Assembly: GCF_009857435.1 (NCBI RefSeq)
Contig: NZ_WWCK01000003.1
Span: forward strand, 1 to 64,000
Direction: 5' to 3'
Length of the DNA: 64,000 bases
Source: Duganella rivi
Lineage (GTDB): Bacteria > Pseudomonadota > Gammaproteobacteria > Burkholderiales > Burkholderiaceae_D
Part shown: piece after piece, positions 54,242 through 62,911 of the stretch
How positions within the stretch are numbered: the stretch's first letter is position 1
How the letters are laid out: each line of letters begins with the position of its first letter
Made by a program: the position numbers and the translations under genes
Notes under the pieces: model-generated
Seen by the model: the letters and a program-made list of their open reading frames with translations, nothing else
Database searches by the model: none
Told to the model about the DNA's origin: nothing

Positions 54242-55002
54242 GATTTGGGCGCCGCCGGCTGGTCTTTTTGATGGGTGACCGGCGTGCCGGTCTGCTCGAG
54301 CGGCGCGACGAAGTTGGCTTGCACCAGCGTCAACTTGCCGTGCTTGCCCGCTGCCGGATCGAAGCGGTATTCAGTGATGCCGCAGTTGGGCACGTCGCCG
54401 GCGCGGTCAATCGCCAGGATAGCGTCCTCGTCCAGCCGCTCCAGCAGATAGCGGAAGCAGTTGACGATCACCTGATGGGCGACGATCAGCACCCGCTCGC
54501 CGTGGTACTCGCGGGTCATGGTGTCGATCACGCTGCGCAGCCGCAGGATGACGTCGCACCAGCTCTCGCCGCCGGGCGGACGGAAGTAAAATTTGCCGAC
54601 GTGGGCGCGCTGTTCGGCCAGCTCGGGATATTTGTCGTGGATGCCCAGCGGCGTCAGGCGGTCGAGCACGCCAAACTCCTTTTCACGCAGCCGCTCGTCG
54701 GCCGCCACTGCCAGCAACCGGTCGCGCCCGAGGTGGTCAAGCACCGCGTTGGCGGTGGCCCTGGCCCGGATGTAGGGTGAAAACAGCACCACGCTGGGCT
54801 GGGCGTCCGGCGGCAGCGCCTGGAACCAGCCGCTCATTGCGTGTGCCTGGCGCTGCCCCAGCTCGGACAGCGGAACATCAACGTCGCGGTCAGCCAGGTC
54901 GATCAGTAACTTTTTTCCAGCTTCGGCTTCGTCGCGGGCGACATTGCCGGCGCTTTGACCGTGCCGAACCAGCCAGAGTTGCTGCGGCCATTTTTGTTCC
55001 AT
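54238..55002 (-). CDS. Histidine phosphatase family protein
   Basis: A 254-residue phosphoglycerate-mutase-like protein. The catalytic motif is VRHGQSAGN with His14; PLSELGQRQAHAM follows, and a later ERVLIVAHQVIVNCFRYLLE segment has the second His. The family covers many phosphatases; the substrate cannot be fixed. It is packed between xth and nnrD with overlapping stop and start codons, so the three genes form an operon. Confidence 0.88.
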   Translation of the reverse strand: MEQKWPQQLWLVRHGQSAGNVARDEAEAGKKLLIDLADRDVDVPLSELGQRQAHAMSGWFQALPPDAQPSVVLFSPYIRARATANAVLDHLGRDRLLAVAADERLREKEFGVLDRLTPLGIHDKYPELAEQRAHVGKFYFRPPGGESWCDVILRLRSVIDTMTREYHGERVLIVAHQVIVNCFRYLLERLDEDAILAIDRAGDVPNCGITEYRFDPAAGKHGKLTLVQANFVAPLEQTGTPVTHQKDQPAAPKS

Positions 55003-55784
55003 CAGCGCTCTCCTAGATCGAGTTCAACCCAGACCGGCGCATGGTCGCTGGGCTTGTCGCGCCCGCGCACATCCCGGTCAACGCCGGCCGATTTGAGCGC
55101 CGGCGCCAAGGCAGGGCTAAGCAGGATATGGTCGATACGCAGGCCAGCATTGCGCCCGTAGGCATTGCGGAAATAATCCCAGAAGGTATAAATCACTTCG
55201 CCCGGATGGGTGGCGCGCAGGGTATCGCACCAGCCCTGATCAAGCAAACGGTGAAATGCCGCGCGCACTTCGGGACGGAATAGGGCATCGTCCAGCCAGC
55301 GTTCCGGTTTGTACACATCCAATTCGGTCGGCATAACATTAAAATCGCCGGCTAGCACCACAGGGGCGCCGCTTTTGATTAATTGCGAGGCATGCAGAAT
55401 AAACTGCTCAAACCATTTTAGTTTGTAATCGAATTTAGGGCCGGGAGCGGGATTGCCATTCGGCAGGTATAAGCCGCCGATAACAACGCCGTTCACCACA
55501 GCCTCGATATAGCGGCTTTGCGTATCGTCAGGATCGTCCGGTAATCCACGTCCGGTTTCTATCGGCTGCTGCCCGCGCGCTAAAATCGCAACGCCATTCC
55601 AGCTTTTCTGGCCGTGCCAGATAGCTTGATAACCGGCCTCGTTAATCGCCGCCTCGGGAAATTTCTCCTGCGGTGCTTTCAATTCTTGCAGGCACACTGC
55701 GTCCGGCTGCGTCTCAGACAGCCATTGAAGCAGTGCAGGCAAGCGGGCGCCGATGCCGTTGACGTTAAAGGTAGCGATACGCAT
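55002..55784 (-). CDS. xth: Exodeoxyribonuclease III / AP endonuclease
   Basis: A 260-residue Mg-dependent nuclease: MRIATFNVNGIGARL, the metal Glu in VCLQELK, GDFNVMPTELDVY, RIDHILLSPAL and the catalytic His in PSDHAPVWVEL. It repairs abasic sites and removes 3' blocking groups. The length is right for ExoIII. Its stop shares a TGATG with the start of the phosphatase gene. It is divergent from the GntR/ABC operon, across a 179-bp region. Confidence 0.93.
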   Translation of the reverse strand: MRIATFNVNGIGARLPALLQWLSETQPDAVCLQELKAPQEKFPEAAINEAGYQAIWHGQKSWNGVAILARGQQPIETGRGLPDDPDDTQSRYIEAVVNGVVIGGLYLPNGNPAPGPKFDYKLKWFEQFILHASQLIKSGAPVVLAGDFNVMPTELDVYKPERWLDDALFRPEVRAAFHRLLDQGWCDTLRATHPGEVIYTFWDYFRNAYGRNAGLRIDHILLSPALAPALKSAGVDRDVRGRDKPSDHAPVWVELDLGER

Positions 55785-55850
55785 TTAGCAATTATAAGGA
55801 GCGGGGCGGCACGCACCCGTGCGCCAGCGCACCTAAAGGCCTGGCTTTCA

Positions 55851-55885
55851 TGCCAAGTCTTGGCGCGTTCTTGCCAAGTTCTGGC
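55851..55885. promoter_or_regulatory. Two palindrome-like boxes 21 bp apart
   Basis: GCCAAGTCTTGGC (55852-55864) is a perfect 6-1-6 palindrome. A related box, TGCCAAGTTCTGGC, starts 21 bp later at 55872. Both lie upstream of the GntR operon promoter and within the divergent region with xth. The two-turn spacing suggests a pair of sites for one regulator. Confidence 0.55.
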
Positions 55886-55903
55886 GAGCGTCGCGAATTC
55901 TTC

Positions 55904-55949
55904 TTGACAGCTGCGTAGTTCGGGCCTACTGTATTAGGCAACTAATACA
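55904..55949 (+). promoter_or_regulatory. Promoter with overlapping GntR/YtrA-type operator
   Basis: TTGACA (55904-55909), a 17-bp spacer and TACTGT (55927-55932) form the promoter. A perfect inverted repeat, TGTATTAG (55930-55937) and CTAATACA (55942-55949), overlaps the -10 and the transcription start. This is the place and the shape expected for autorepression by the GntR protein encoded next. Confidence 0.8.
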
Positions 55950-55963
55950 CAAATACTAGTGCC

Positions 55964-56350
55964 ATGGCTACCCATACAGCATCATTATTTTCGATTGCAA
56001 CCGGCTCGTCCGATCCCATTTACCGGCAATTAATTGAACAGGTAAGGCGATTAATTGCTGCCACGGTTTTAAAACCCGGCGATGTTTTACCGTCGGTGCG
56101 CGATGTAGCGCTGACATTAGCCGTTAATCCGATGACGGTTTCCAAGGCTTATAACATGATGGAAACCGAGGGTTTATTGAGCCGCGCGCGCGGTGTCGGC
56201 ATGCTGGTGGCCGAAAGTAAATCACCGCAAGGTAAAGAAAATCTTTTAAGGCCGAGTTTGGAGCGGGCCGCCGCTGAAGCCCGCCAATTGGAATTGGATA
56301 ACGAAACCGTATTAGCGCTGTTTGCAAAAATTCTTGGAGAAACTAAATGA
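55964..56350 (+). CDS. GntR-family regulator (YtrA subfamily)
   Basis: A 128-residue regulator with a GntR winged helix (PIYRQLIEQVRRLIAATVLKPGDVLPSVRDVALTLAVNPMTVSKAYNMMETEGLL) and only a short helical C-terminal segment for dimerisation, which defines the YtrA type. YtrA proteins repress the ABC transporter operons they lead, often induced by wall or membrane stress. It overlaps the ATP-binding protein gene as ATGA and has a clear operator in front. Confidence 0.92.
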   Translation: MATHTASLFSIATGSSDPIYRQLIEQVRRLIAATVLKPGDVLPSVRDVALTLAVNPMTVSKAYNMMETEGLLSRARGVGMLVAESKSPQGKENLLRPSLERAAAEARQLELDNETVLALFAKILGETK

Positions 56351-57066
56351 AATCAGCCGTCGTTGAAATCGCCAATCTGCATAAATCTTTTGGCCAACAG
56401 CAAGTATTGCAGGGTGTTAATTGGAATATTGAATCCGGTAAAGTAATTGGCTTGCTGGGGCGCAACGGCGCAGGCAAATCGACCTTGCTGGAATGCCTGC
56501 TAGGTTTGCGCGAGGCGGACGTCGGCGGCTGCAAGCTGTTCGGCGAGCCGGTGAACGCGCTGAGCGAGGCGGCGCGTGCCGACATCGGCTATGTGCCGCA
56601 AAAGTCGGAATTGTTTGAGTGGTTGACGCCGTTGCAACTTTTAGATTACTTCAAGGCGCTGTATCCGCACTGGAACCAAGCCAAGGTGGATGGCCTGATG
56701 CAACGCTGGGGACTGGCCAGCGACGCGGCGACTAAGCAAATTAGCAAGCTTTCCGGCGGCGAAAAGCAGCGCCTGTCCATCATCCGAGCGCTGGCCCACG
56801 ATCCGAAGTTGCTGGTGCTGGACGAGCCAGTCGCCAGTCTCGACCCAGTTGGCCGCCGTGATTTCTTGCAGGAATTGATCAGCGACGGCATCGAGCGCGG
56901 CACCACGGTGATCTTCTCCACCCACATCCTGTCCGACCTTGAACGGGTAGCGCTAGACGTTGCATTTTTGCAAGGCGGCAAAATCGTACTGCAAGGCGCG
57001 CTCGATGAATTGCTAGAAGGCAAAAATCTGAGCCTGGAAGACCTGTTCGTCGAGGTGACCAAGTGA
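56347..57066 (+). CDS. ABC transporter ATP-binding protein
   Basis: A 239-residue ATPase with Walker A (GRNGAGKST), Q-loop (VPQKSE), signature (LSGGEKQRLS), Walker B with catalytic Glu (LLVLDEP) and a switch His (STHIL). It is of the CcmA/NatA-like class linked to YtrA operons. It is translationally coupled to both neighbours (ATGA overlaps) and energises the permease encoded downstream. Confidence 0.93.
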   Translation: MKSAVVEIANLHKSFGQQQVLQGVNWNIESGKVIGLLGRNGAGKSTLLECLLGLREADVGGCKLFGEPVNALSEAARADIGYVPQKSELFEWLTPLQLLDYFKALYPHWNQAKVDGLMQRWGLASDAATKQISKLSGGEKQRLSIIRALAHDPKLLVLDEPVASLDPVGRRDFLQELISDGIERGTTVIFSTHILSDLERVALDVAFLQGGKIVLQGALDELLEGKNLSLEDLFVEVTK

Positions 57067-58490
57067 ATGCCGCCGACCGCCAATTACTGTTGCAAGTGGT
57101 TTACGACCGCGCCGGCAGGGGCACACTGGTGCGCCTGAGCTGGTTCATCGGTTTCTTAGGATTGGTGCAGCTGATTAGCAAGCACTTCAACCAGCCGGCG
57201 TTCGGCGAGGTGCCGCTGCTGTTCCTGAGCAGTTGCCTAGCTTACCTGTGGTGCGGTGCGTTTGTGAAAAACGCGATCCAGCAGAATTCGCCGTCAAACG
57301 CGGTGCTGGTGCCGGGCTTGCGGCGCCGCCTGATGCGGATGACGGTATATTTTTACGTCGCAGCCACCTTGCTGACCGGCGTGCTGAGCTGGCTGCTGCT
57401 TGACCGGCCCAGCTACGGGCTGTTGTTGGGGGCCGTGTTCAGCGTCTACGTGCTGTACGCGCAACGCCACAGCGGCTTGAATTTTCTGCCGGTCGCGGTG
57501 ATCATTGCCTCGACATGGGTAAGCCGTCATCCCGTGGATGAACTGTTGGCAGCGGTTGATCGTATTGGTGAGTTGCCAATCACGGTGATTGGTTTGCTGC
57601 TGCTGGCGCTGATGGGCTGGCACGCTGTGCACATGCTGTTCCTGCACGGCGGCGACCGCCATTGGGCCTGGCATCACCGCCACATCCGCCAATTGGCGCG
57701 CGCCAACGGCCGCACGGTCAACACCGCGCCGGGTTGCGGCCTACGCTGGCTGGCTTGGCTGCGTACGCCGTACAACCTTGCTTTGCGCGCCGACAGCCGC
57801 CGTGGTGCGGGTCGCGGCCGCCAGATGCTGCATTCGCTGGGCTTGCCGGCCTATGATGGCGGAGCGATTGGCTATGCGCTGGTATCGGCAGTGGTGATGG
57901 CGCTGGTGGGGCGCTACGTGGCCAGCAAGGGCGATGTTGTGGTGACCATGATCTGCAGCACCATGATGCAAGGCATGCTGATGATGAGCGTGCTGATTTA
58001 TGCCGCCACGGTGGCCTCGCAAGCGGTGCGCTACGGCGGTGAGCAGGGCTTGTTCCGCTTGAGCCCGGCGGCGCCTGCGACCGGGCAGTTCAACCGCGTG
58101 CTGCTGGGCACGCTGCTGTTCCGCTGCTTGCGGCTGTGGCTGATTTCGGCGGTGGCGGCCATCGCCATCGATGCGGCAGTGCTCGGCCAGTTTGAATTGC
58201 GCGGCATTACCTACGCGCTGGCGATGCTGATGCTGCCGTTTTCCGTCATGCTGCTGCGCGATTACGCCAGCGCGGCGGCGCAGCCGAATACCGTGCTGAC
58301 CGTGGCGACGACCACGCTGGTCGTGCTGGCCTACATCGCGCTGGCGGGATTGGATCAGAAGTACCCGGGGCTGCCGCTGTTCTGGCTCGGCAGCATCGTC
58401 TGGGCAGCGACGGCCGTGACGCTGGTGCTGCGCTGGCGGCGCTGGGGGGCAGCGCCAGTGCTGCTGCCGGCCGGACGCTTGGCCGCCTAG
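57063..58490 (+). CDS. ABC transporter permease, probably coupled to the GntR/ATPase pair
   Basis: A 475-residue membrane protein with about ten hydrophobic segments (for example TLLTGVLSWLLL, ITVIGLLLLALMGW and YALAMLMLPFSVMLL) and no recognisable soluble domain apart from a basic cytoplasmic loop (HHRHIRQLARANGR, LRADSRRGAGRGRQ). The order regulator-ATPase-permease and the overlaps make it the partner of the ATPase. The substrate is unknown. Its 3' end overlaps the convergent outer-membrane-like protein gene by 4 bp. Confidence 0.82.
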   Translation: MNAADRQLLLQVVYDRAGRGTLVRLSWFIGFLGLVQLISKHFNQPAFGEVPLLFLSSCLAYLWCGAFVKNAIQQNSPSNAVLVPGLRRRLMRMTVYFYVAATLLTGVLSWLLLDRPSYGLLLGAVFSVYVLYAQRHSGLNFLPVAVIIASTWVSRHPVDELLAAVDRIGELPITVIGLLLLALMGWHAVHMLFLHGGDRHWAWHHRHIRQLARANGRTVNTAPGCGLRWLAWLRTPYNLALRADSRRGAGRGRQMLHSLGLPAYDGGAIGYALVSAVVMALVGRYVASKGDVVVTMICSTMMQGMLMMSVLIYAATVASQAVRYGGEQGLFRLSPAAPATGQFNRVLLGTLLFRCLRLWLISAVAAIAIDAAVLGQFELRGITYALAMLMLPFSVMLLRDYASAAAQPNTVLTVATTTLVVLAYIALAGLDQKYPGLPLFWLGSIVWAATAVTLVLRWRRWGAAPVLLPAGRLAA

Positions 58491-59233
58491 TTGGTTTGCA
58501 GGACGAGGCCCAGCGTGACAACCGGTTCGCTGCCGCCGCGCGCGACGAGGCGGTTGCCCCAGGTGGCGTCGATTTGCAGGTGGTCCGGGATCAACTGATG
58601 AGCGTAGCCGAACTGGTAGCGTGAGCCGTTGCGCTGCTGGCCAAAGGCTTCGGCAGTGATCGAGTTGCGCGGGTTGAGCTTGAACTCAGCGCCGATGCCC
58701 CAGGTGGCGTCGGTGGTGCGCGTGGCTTGCGTGCGGGCGACGCCAGCATTCAAGTGCAGCAGCACGCTGTCATCGCGCAGCGAGAAGCTGAGCGGGACGT
58801 TGGCCGAGACGTCGCCATCCAGACCGCGTCCAGCGCGGAATTGATCGGCCAGCACCAGGCCAATGCCCCAGCCGCCGGCCTCCAGCGGCTTGAACACAGT
58901 CTTGGCTTGCAGGCGGCCGTAGTGCATGGTGCGCACCTTGTCGTCAGCCCAGCCGACGCCGGCGGCCATCTCCCACGTACCGCCCGCATTGCAGGCAGGC
59001 GTGGCCCAGAACTCGCGCGCGTTGCCGGCGCGCTGGCCGTAAGTCTCCAGCTGGCATTGGCCGGGCGCGACGATGGCGGCATCATCAACCGTCATCGGAC
59101 GGCCAGCATGCGCCGGCAGCGCGGCAAAAATGGCGGTGGCAGCGAAGGCGGTAACGGCCAACGGGCAGGCGCGCGCGGTCGCGGCGCCACCGGCCGCGCG
59201 GCGCGACCGGATCAGGGTGTTCAGCAAGATCAT
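58487..59233 (-). CDS. Outer-membrane beta-barrel-like protein
   Basis: A 248-residue protein. The N-terminus is long and basic before a hydrophobic core that ends ALPAHA, consistent with a signal peptide. The mature part consists of alternating strands with aromatic residues (GGWGIGLVLADQF, DDSVLLHLNAGVAR, TWGIGAEFKLNP, SRYQFGYAHQL) and ends in VVTLGLVLQTN, so it reads as a small outer-membrane barrel. The start codon is uncertain, as the leader is longer than usual. Function is unknown. Confidence 0.65.
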   Translation of the reverse strand: MILLNTLIRSRRAAGGAATARACPLAVTAFAATAIFAALPAHAGRPMTVDDAAIVAPGQCQLETYGQRAGNAREFWATPACNAGGTWEMAAGVGWADDKVRTMHYGRLQAKTVFKPLEAGGWGIGLVLADQFRAGRGLDGDVSANVPLSFSLRDDSVLLHLNAGVARTQATRTTDATWGIGAEFKLNPRNSITAEAFGQQRNGSRYQFGYAHQLIPDHLQIDATWGNRLVARGGSEPVVTLGLVLQTN

Positions 59234-59300
59234 CGGATTGTCAGTTTCTTTTTATGGCGTCGCCACTGTAGCGCCACCAAGTGAAACCTTGATGACAGCC

Positions 59301-59684
59301 TTACTTGGCGAGAGTGGCCAGCGGTTTGCCCTTATCGACCACGTAGACGCCAACCAGCTTCAGCGGCACGGAGCCGGTGTTGATGGCGTCATGGATGGTG
59401 CCGGCAGGTATGACGTAAGATTCACCGGCCTTGACGCGGCGCGGGTCTTCGCCCTCGATGCGCAACTCGCCTTCGCCTTCCAGTATGTAGGCGATTTCAT
59501 CGCCCGGGTGGGAATGGCGGCCGGCGGCCACGCCCGCATCCAGTTCGACCTTGGCGACGACCGCCTCGCGTCCGGGGATGGACACATCGGCTTTCTGGAT
59601 CACGGTGCGGCGGATTGTACCAGTTTGCGCCAGCGCGGTGCCGGCGGCCAGCATTACAATCAGGATAACCTTGGTCAGTTTCAT
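59301..59684 (-). CDS. Exported cupin-domain protein
   Basis: A 127-residue protein with a signal peptide ending TALAQ. The single cupin has motif 1 (GRHSHPGDEIAYILEGEGEL, with two His and one Glu) and motif 2 (PAGTIHDAINTG with His), so a metal site is likely. Exported single-domain cupins are often of unknown substrate. It overlaps the gene upstream as ATGA. Confidence 0.85.
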   Translation of the reverse strand: MKLTKVILIVMLAAGTALAQTGTIRRTVIQKADVSIPGREAVVAKVELDAGVAAGRHSHPGDEIAYILEGEGELRIEGEDPRRVKAGESYVIPAGTIHDAINTGSVPLKLVGVYVVDKGKPLATLAK

Positions 59685-60049
59685 GGCGCGTCCCTCGGCG
59701 TTGTTGGAACGTCAATTCTACGCCGTCCTAGCCACAGCGCATCGGCAATCGCGCCGATCCAGCAGATGACACAAACTAGCGAGGCCAGATTGGTTGCAGC
59801 GTTGTCGACGCCTGCCGTGTGGATGCGTTCGGTGATGGCGATCGGGTCAAGGGGCAGGGCGCCACTGTTGATCTCGTCCAGCAGGCGGGAAGCCAGTTGC
59901 AGCACGGTGCGCAGCAGGTAAAACACGGCGGCAGCGGTCGGCAGCAGGAACAACAGACCGCGTTTGGCGCGGCGCGGTTGAAGCACCAAGTGGCCGAGTC
60001 CGGGAAAAACCAACGCCGATAGCAGGGCCGCCTTGGTCGATGCTTTCAT
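59681..60049 (-). CDS. Small membrane protein of unknown function
   Basis: A 122-residue protein with an N-terminal hydrophobic stretch (ALLSALVFPGLGHLVL), another at about 33-50 (LLFLLPTAAAVFYLL), and a C-terminal one near 88-108 (LASLVCVICWIGAIADALWL). The FPGLGHL segment resembles the small family of TM2-like or DUF6677-type proteins, but I would not name one. It is coupled to the cupin gene. Confidence 0.65.
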   Translation of the reverse strand: MKASTKAALLSALVFPGLGHLVLQPRRAKRGLLFLLPTAAAVFYLLRTVLQLASRLLDEINSGALPLDPIAITERIHTAGVDNAATNLASLVCVICWIGAIADALWLGRRRIDVPTTPRDAP

Positions 60050-60145
60050 ATCGCTCCTGTTGTTACTTTGTGCCTATTGATCGAACGCAAAATTACCTTG
60101 CGGCAGCCAGCGTAGATTACAACATCTTGGCTACCGGGGGGAATC

Positions 60146-60580
60146 ATGCGTGCGTTAATCGGAATGGCTTGGATGGTGTGCTGTGCGGTGCAGGCCGCAC
60201 CGAATGAGAAGGATGCCATAGCGCTGGCCGAGAAGGGCGCGCAGTTCGTGCGCGCGCGCGGCAAGGCCGAGATGACGGCGCGCATCAACAGCAAAGACCC
60301 GGAATTCAACCAGGGCGCGCTGTATCTGGCCATGCGCGATTTGAATGGGATTACGGTGGCGCATCCGACCACCGCATTGATCGGCAAGAACCTGCTCGAC
60401 GTGCCCGACGCCGACGGCAAACTATTCCGCCAGGAGATGGTGGCGCTGGCGCGCGGGCCGGGGCGTGGCTGGGTCGACTACAAATTCCGCAACCCGGAAA
60501 CCGGCAAGGTCGAGGCCAAGCGCACCTACGTGCTGCGCGTGGACGACGTGGCGCTGGAAGCCGGCATCTACAAGCACTGA
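60146..60580 (+). CDS. Single Cache-domain exported protein
   Basis: A 144-residue protein with a short signal peptide (ending VQAA). It is almost entirely a sCache_2-type domain: ALAEKGAQFVRARG, GALYLAMRDLNGITVAHP, LIGKNLLDVPDADGK, GRGWVDYKFRNPETGK and a terminal EAGIYKH. Such domains sense small molecules in chemoreceptors. It lies 15 bp before a chemoreceptor gene whose own periplasmic part is different, so the two may work together, with the Cache protein as a soluble ligand-binding partner. Confidence 0.85.
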   Translation: MRALIGMAWMVCCAVQAAPNEKDAIALAEKGAQFVRARGKAEMTARINSKDPEFNQGALYLAMRDLNGITVAHPTTALIGKNLLDVPDADGKLFRQEMVALARGPGRGWVDYKFRNPETGKVEAKRTYVLRVDDVALEAGIYKH

Positions 60581-60595
60581 ACCATCGTGCAGACT

Positions 60596-62227
60596 ATGCT
60601 CAGCAAACTACGGATAGGGCCGAAGCTGCTGCTGGCGCCGGGTGTCGTGCTGATCCTGCTGATCGTGTTGTCGGCGGGCGCGTACCTTGGGCTGCTGCGG
60701 CAGAACCAGTCGCTCGACAACATGGTGCAGCAGCGCGCGGTGCGGCTGAAGGCGGCGGCCGACCTGGTGGCCAACGCGCACAAGGCGCATACCGAAATCT
60801 ACCAGCTGCTCACGTGGATCAACGCCAGCTTCTCGACGCCGCGCGTGGATGCGCTGGTGCGCGATATTCATTTGCGCCACGCTGCGCTGGATCGCCAGTT
60901 CGTGCAGCTGGAAATGGCGACGCAGGCCGATCCGGCCGAGCGCCGCTTCGTGGTGCAGTCGCAGGCGGCGCACGCGGTGTACGTCAAGGCCATGCTTGAT
61001 GTGATTGAGCTGGCGATGGCCGATCAGTCGATGGCGGCCAACGCCATGTCCAAGGCCGAGCGCGCGTTTGACGTGGTGGCGCTGCGGCTGGAAGAGCTGT
61101 CCAAGCTGGAGCAAAGCCTGAGCGAGCGTGCCTATGCCGATGCGGAGACTGACTTCCGCGTACTGTCGACGTGGATGCCGATCGTGGTGGCCTTGTCGAT
61201 TGCGCTGTCGCTGCTGGTGACGATGGCGGTGCGCAACGCCATGCTGAAAGAAGTGCGCGAGATCGGCGCGGCGGCGGTGGATCTGGCCGAGGGTAATCTG
61301 ACGGTGCGCCAGCGTGTGTACGGGCGCGATGAAATTGCCGAGACCTCGCGCGCATTGGACACCAGCATCCGCAATTTGAATACCACGTTGAAGACCATCC
61401 TGGCATCGGCGCAGTCGATTGATAACGCCTCACGCGAAATCGCTCAAGGTAACGCAGTGCTGGCGCGGCGCGCACGCGCGCAAGCCGGCACGCTGGAAGA
61501 AGCCGAAGGCGCGATGCAGGAACTGGGCTCGCAGTTGGCGCAGACTGCTACGCACGCCGAGTTGGCGGGCCAGTTGGCGCACTGCGCGAACAGCTTCGCG
61601 GCGCGTGGCGGTAGCGTGGTGCAGCGGCTGGTGGTGACCATGGCCTCGATACGCGGCAGCTCGCGGCGCGTGGTGGAAATCGTCGGCGTGATCGATGGCT
61701 TGGCGGTGCAGACGCACATGCTGGCCTTGAGCGCGGCAGTGGAAGCTGCGCGCGTCGGCGAGCAAGGGCAAGGCTTGGCAGTGGTAGCGGGTGAGGTGCG
61801 CATCTTGGCGCAGCGCTCGGCATCGGCTGCGCAGGAAATCAAGCTGCTGATTGCGGATTCAGTAGCGGAAATCGACAACGGCGCACGCTCGGTGGAAGAG
61901 GTGGGATTGAGTATGGCGGAAATCGTCGACTCGGTGCGGCAGGTTGGGGAAGTAATCGGTCAAATCGGCGTCGGCAACGGCGAGCAGGCGCAGGGCGTGG
62001 TGGGCATGCAGCAGGCCATCGTCAGCATGGATCAAATCACGCAGCAGAATCTGGCCTTGGTTCAGCAAGCGGCTGCTGCAGCGAGTACTTTGCAGCGGCA
62101 AGCGGTCTACCTATCGGAGGCGGTGGCCATCTTCAAGCTGGACGAAGGCATCGAGCCACCCGACGCCACCCGTCCAGCAGGCAGTGCCCGCATCGTCCGC
62201 CTACGCTTGGCTTCCGTGCGCAGCTAA
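60596..62227 (+). CDS. Methyl-accepting chemotaxis protein with divergent signalling tip
   Basis: A 543-residue chemoreceptor from ATG 60596. TM1 is near 10-32, a helical 4HB-type periplasmic domain covers about 33-190, TM2 is near 193-212, then HAMP and the coiled-coil signalling domain. The normally near-invariant tip reads GLAVQTHMLALSAAVEAARVGEQGQGLAVVAGEVR, with changes at the Phe, both Asn, one Arg and one Phe positions compared with canonical receptors, including the one at the right edge of this window. CheA/CheW coupling may be altered. It is probably cotranscribed with the Cache-domain gene. Confidence 0.9.
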   Translation: MLSKLRIGPKLLLAPGVVLILLIVLSAGAYLGLLRQNQSLDNMVQQRAVRLKAAADLVANAHKAHTEIYQLLTWINASFSTPRVDALVRDIHLRHAALDRQFVQLEMATQADPAERRFVVQSQAAHAVYVKAMLDVIELAMADQSMAANAMSKAERAFDVVALRLEELSKLEQSLSERAYADAETDFRVLSTWMPIVVALSIALSLLVTMAVRNAMLKEVREIGAAAVDLAEGNLTVRQRVYGRDEIAETSRALDTSIRNLNTTLKTILASAQSIDNASREIAQGNAVLARRARAQAGTLEEAEGAMQELGSQLAQTATHAELAGQLAHCANSFAARGGSVVQRLVVTMASIRGSSRRVVEIVGVIDGLAVQTHMLALSAAVEAARVGEQGQGLAVVAGEVRILAQRSASAAQEIKLLIADSVAEIDNGARSVEEVGLSMAEIVDSVRQVGEVIGQIGVGNGEQAQGVVGMQQAIVSMDQITQQNLALVQQAAAAASTLQRQAVYLSEAVAIFKLDEGIEPPDATRPAGSARIVRLRLASVRS

Positions 62228-62629
62228 CTTACTCCACCGGTCGCCTTGCTGCTGGATGTAGCGAGCGTAGACGTATTTCCACGGCATGGCGAGCGGGATA
62301 ATGATCACGAACAGGCATTCGAAAGTCGTGCTCATAATGGCTTCATCCACGACGCCGCTTTGCCACGCGGGCAGGGCGACGATTAGCAGCCAGATGGTTT
62401 TCCACGTCAGTTCCCAGAACAGCACCGGCAGCATTTGCAGCGGGTAGCGAATTCCGAGCACGCACAGCAAACTAAACGCCGCCAGCATGCACTTCACCAC
62501 GCCCTGCGACAAGCCCCAAGGTTGGGCGTGATGAATCACGCCAGGCCATACCACCAGCCCCAATCCCACCACGATAATCAAATACACAGCTCTCAGCGAA
62601 TACAGGCGAAACAGCGATACGTGTGGCAT
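62201..62629 (-). CDS. Four-segment membrane protein, unknown
   Basis: A 142-residue protein with four hydrophobic helices (about 13-33, 43-60, 66-87 and 104-122), ending in a short basic tail. The third holds VLFWELTWKTIWLL. No family is recognised. It overlaps the 3' end of the chemoreceptor gene by 27 bp on the opposite strand. Confidence 0.65.
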   Translation of the reverse strand: MPHVSLFRLYSLRAVYLIIVVGLGLVVWPGVIHHAQPWGLSQGVVKCMLAAFSLLCVLGIRYPLQMLPVLFWELTWKTIWLLIVALPAWQSGVVDEAIMSTTFECLFVIIIPLAMPWKYVYARYIQQQGDRWSKLAAHGSQA

Positions 62630-62665
62630 GGTGCGGCTCCTTGGTGTTAGTTCGTGTTGGTTAGA

Positions 62666-62902
62666 TTATTCGACTTCCTTGAGTACTTTTTCGATGCCGG
62701 CCACGCGCGCTTGCAGATCGGCCAGCGCAGCGGCGGTTTTCTCTTGCGCTGCGACGGCGCGTTCGGCGATCAGGCGATACGCTTCTTCACCCTCTGCCTG
62801 CAACTTCGCCTTCTTGATGGCGACGATGAAGCGCATGCCGAAGATCAGAAAGATCGTCGCCAGCGGCATGAAGATGGTCAGCAGGTAAATCGGTTCAGAC
62901 AT
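62666..62902 (-). CDS. Small membrane protein with C-terminal coiled coil
   Basis: A 78-residue protein. An N-terminal membrane segment (about 5-30, IYLLTIFMPLATIFLIFGMRF) is followed by a charged helix with heptad-like spacing (KKAKLQAEGEEAYRLIAERAV, then ALADLQARVAGIEKVLKEV). It is 9 bp downstream of an ArsR-type regulator, so it is likely its coregulated partner. Function is unknown. Confidence 0.7.
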   Translation of the reverse strand: MSEPIYLLTIFMPLATIFLIFGMRFIVAIKKAKLQAEGEEAYRLIAERAVAAQEKTAAALADLQARVAGIEKVLKEVE

Positions 62903-62911
62903 AAGACGCCT

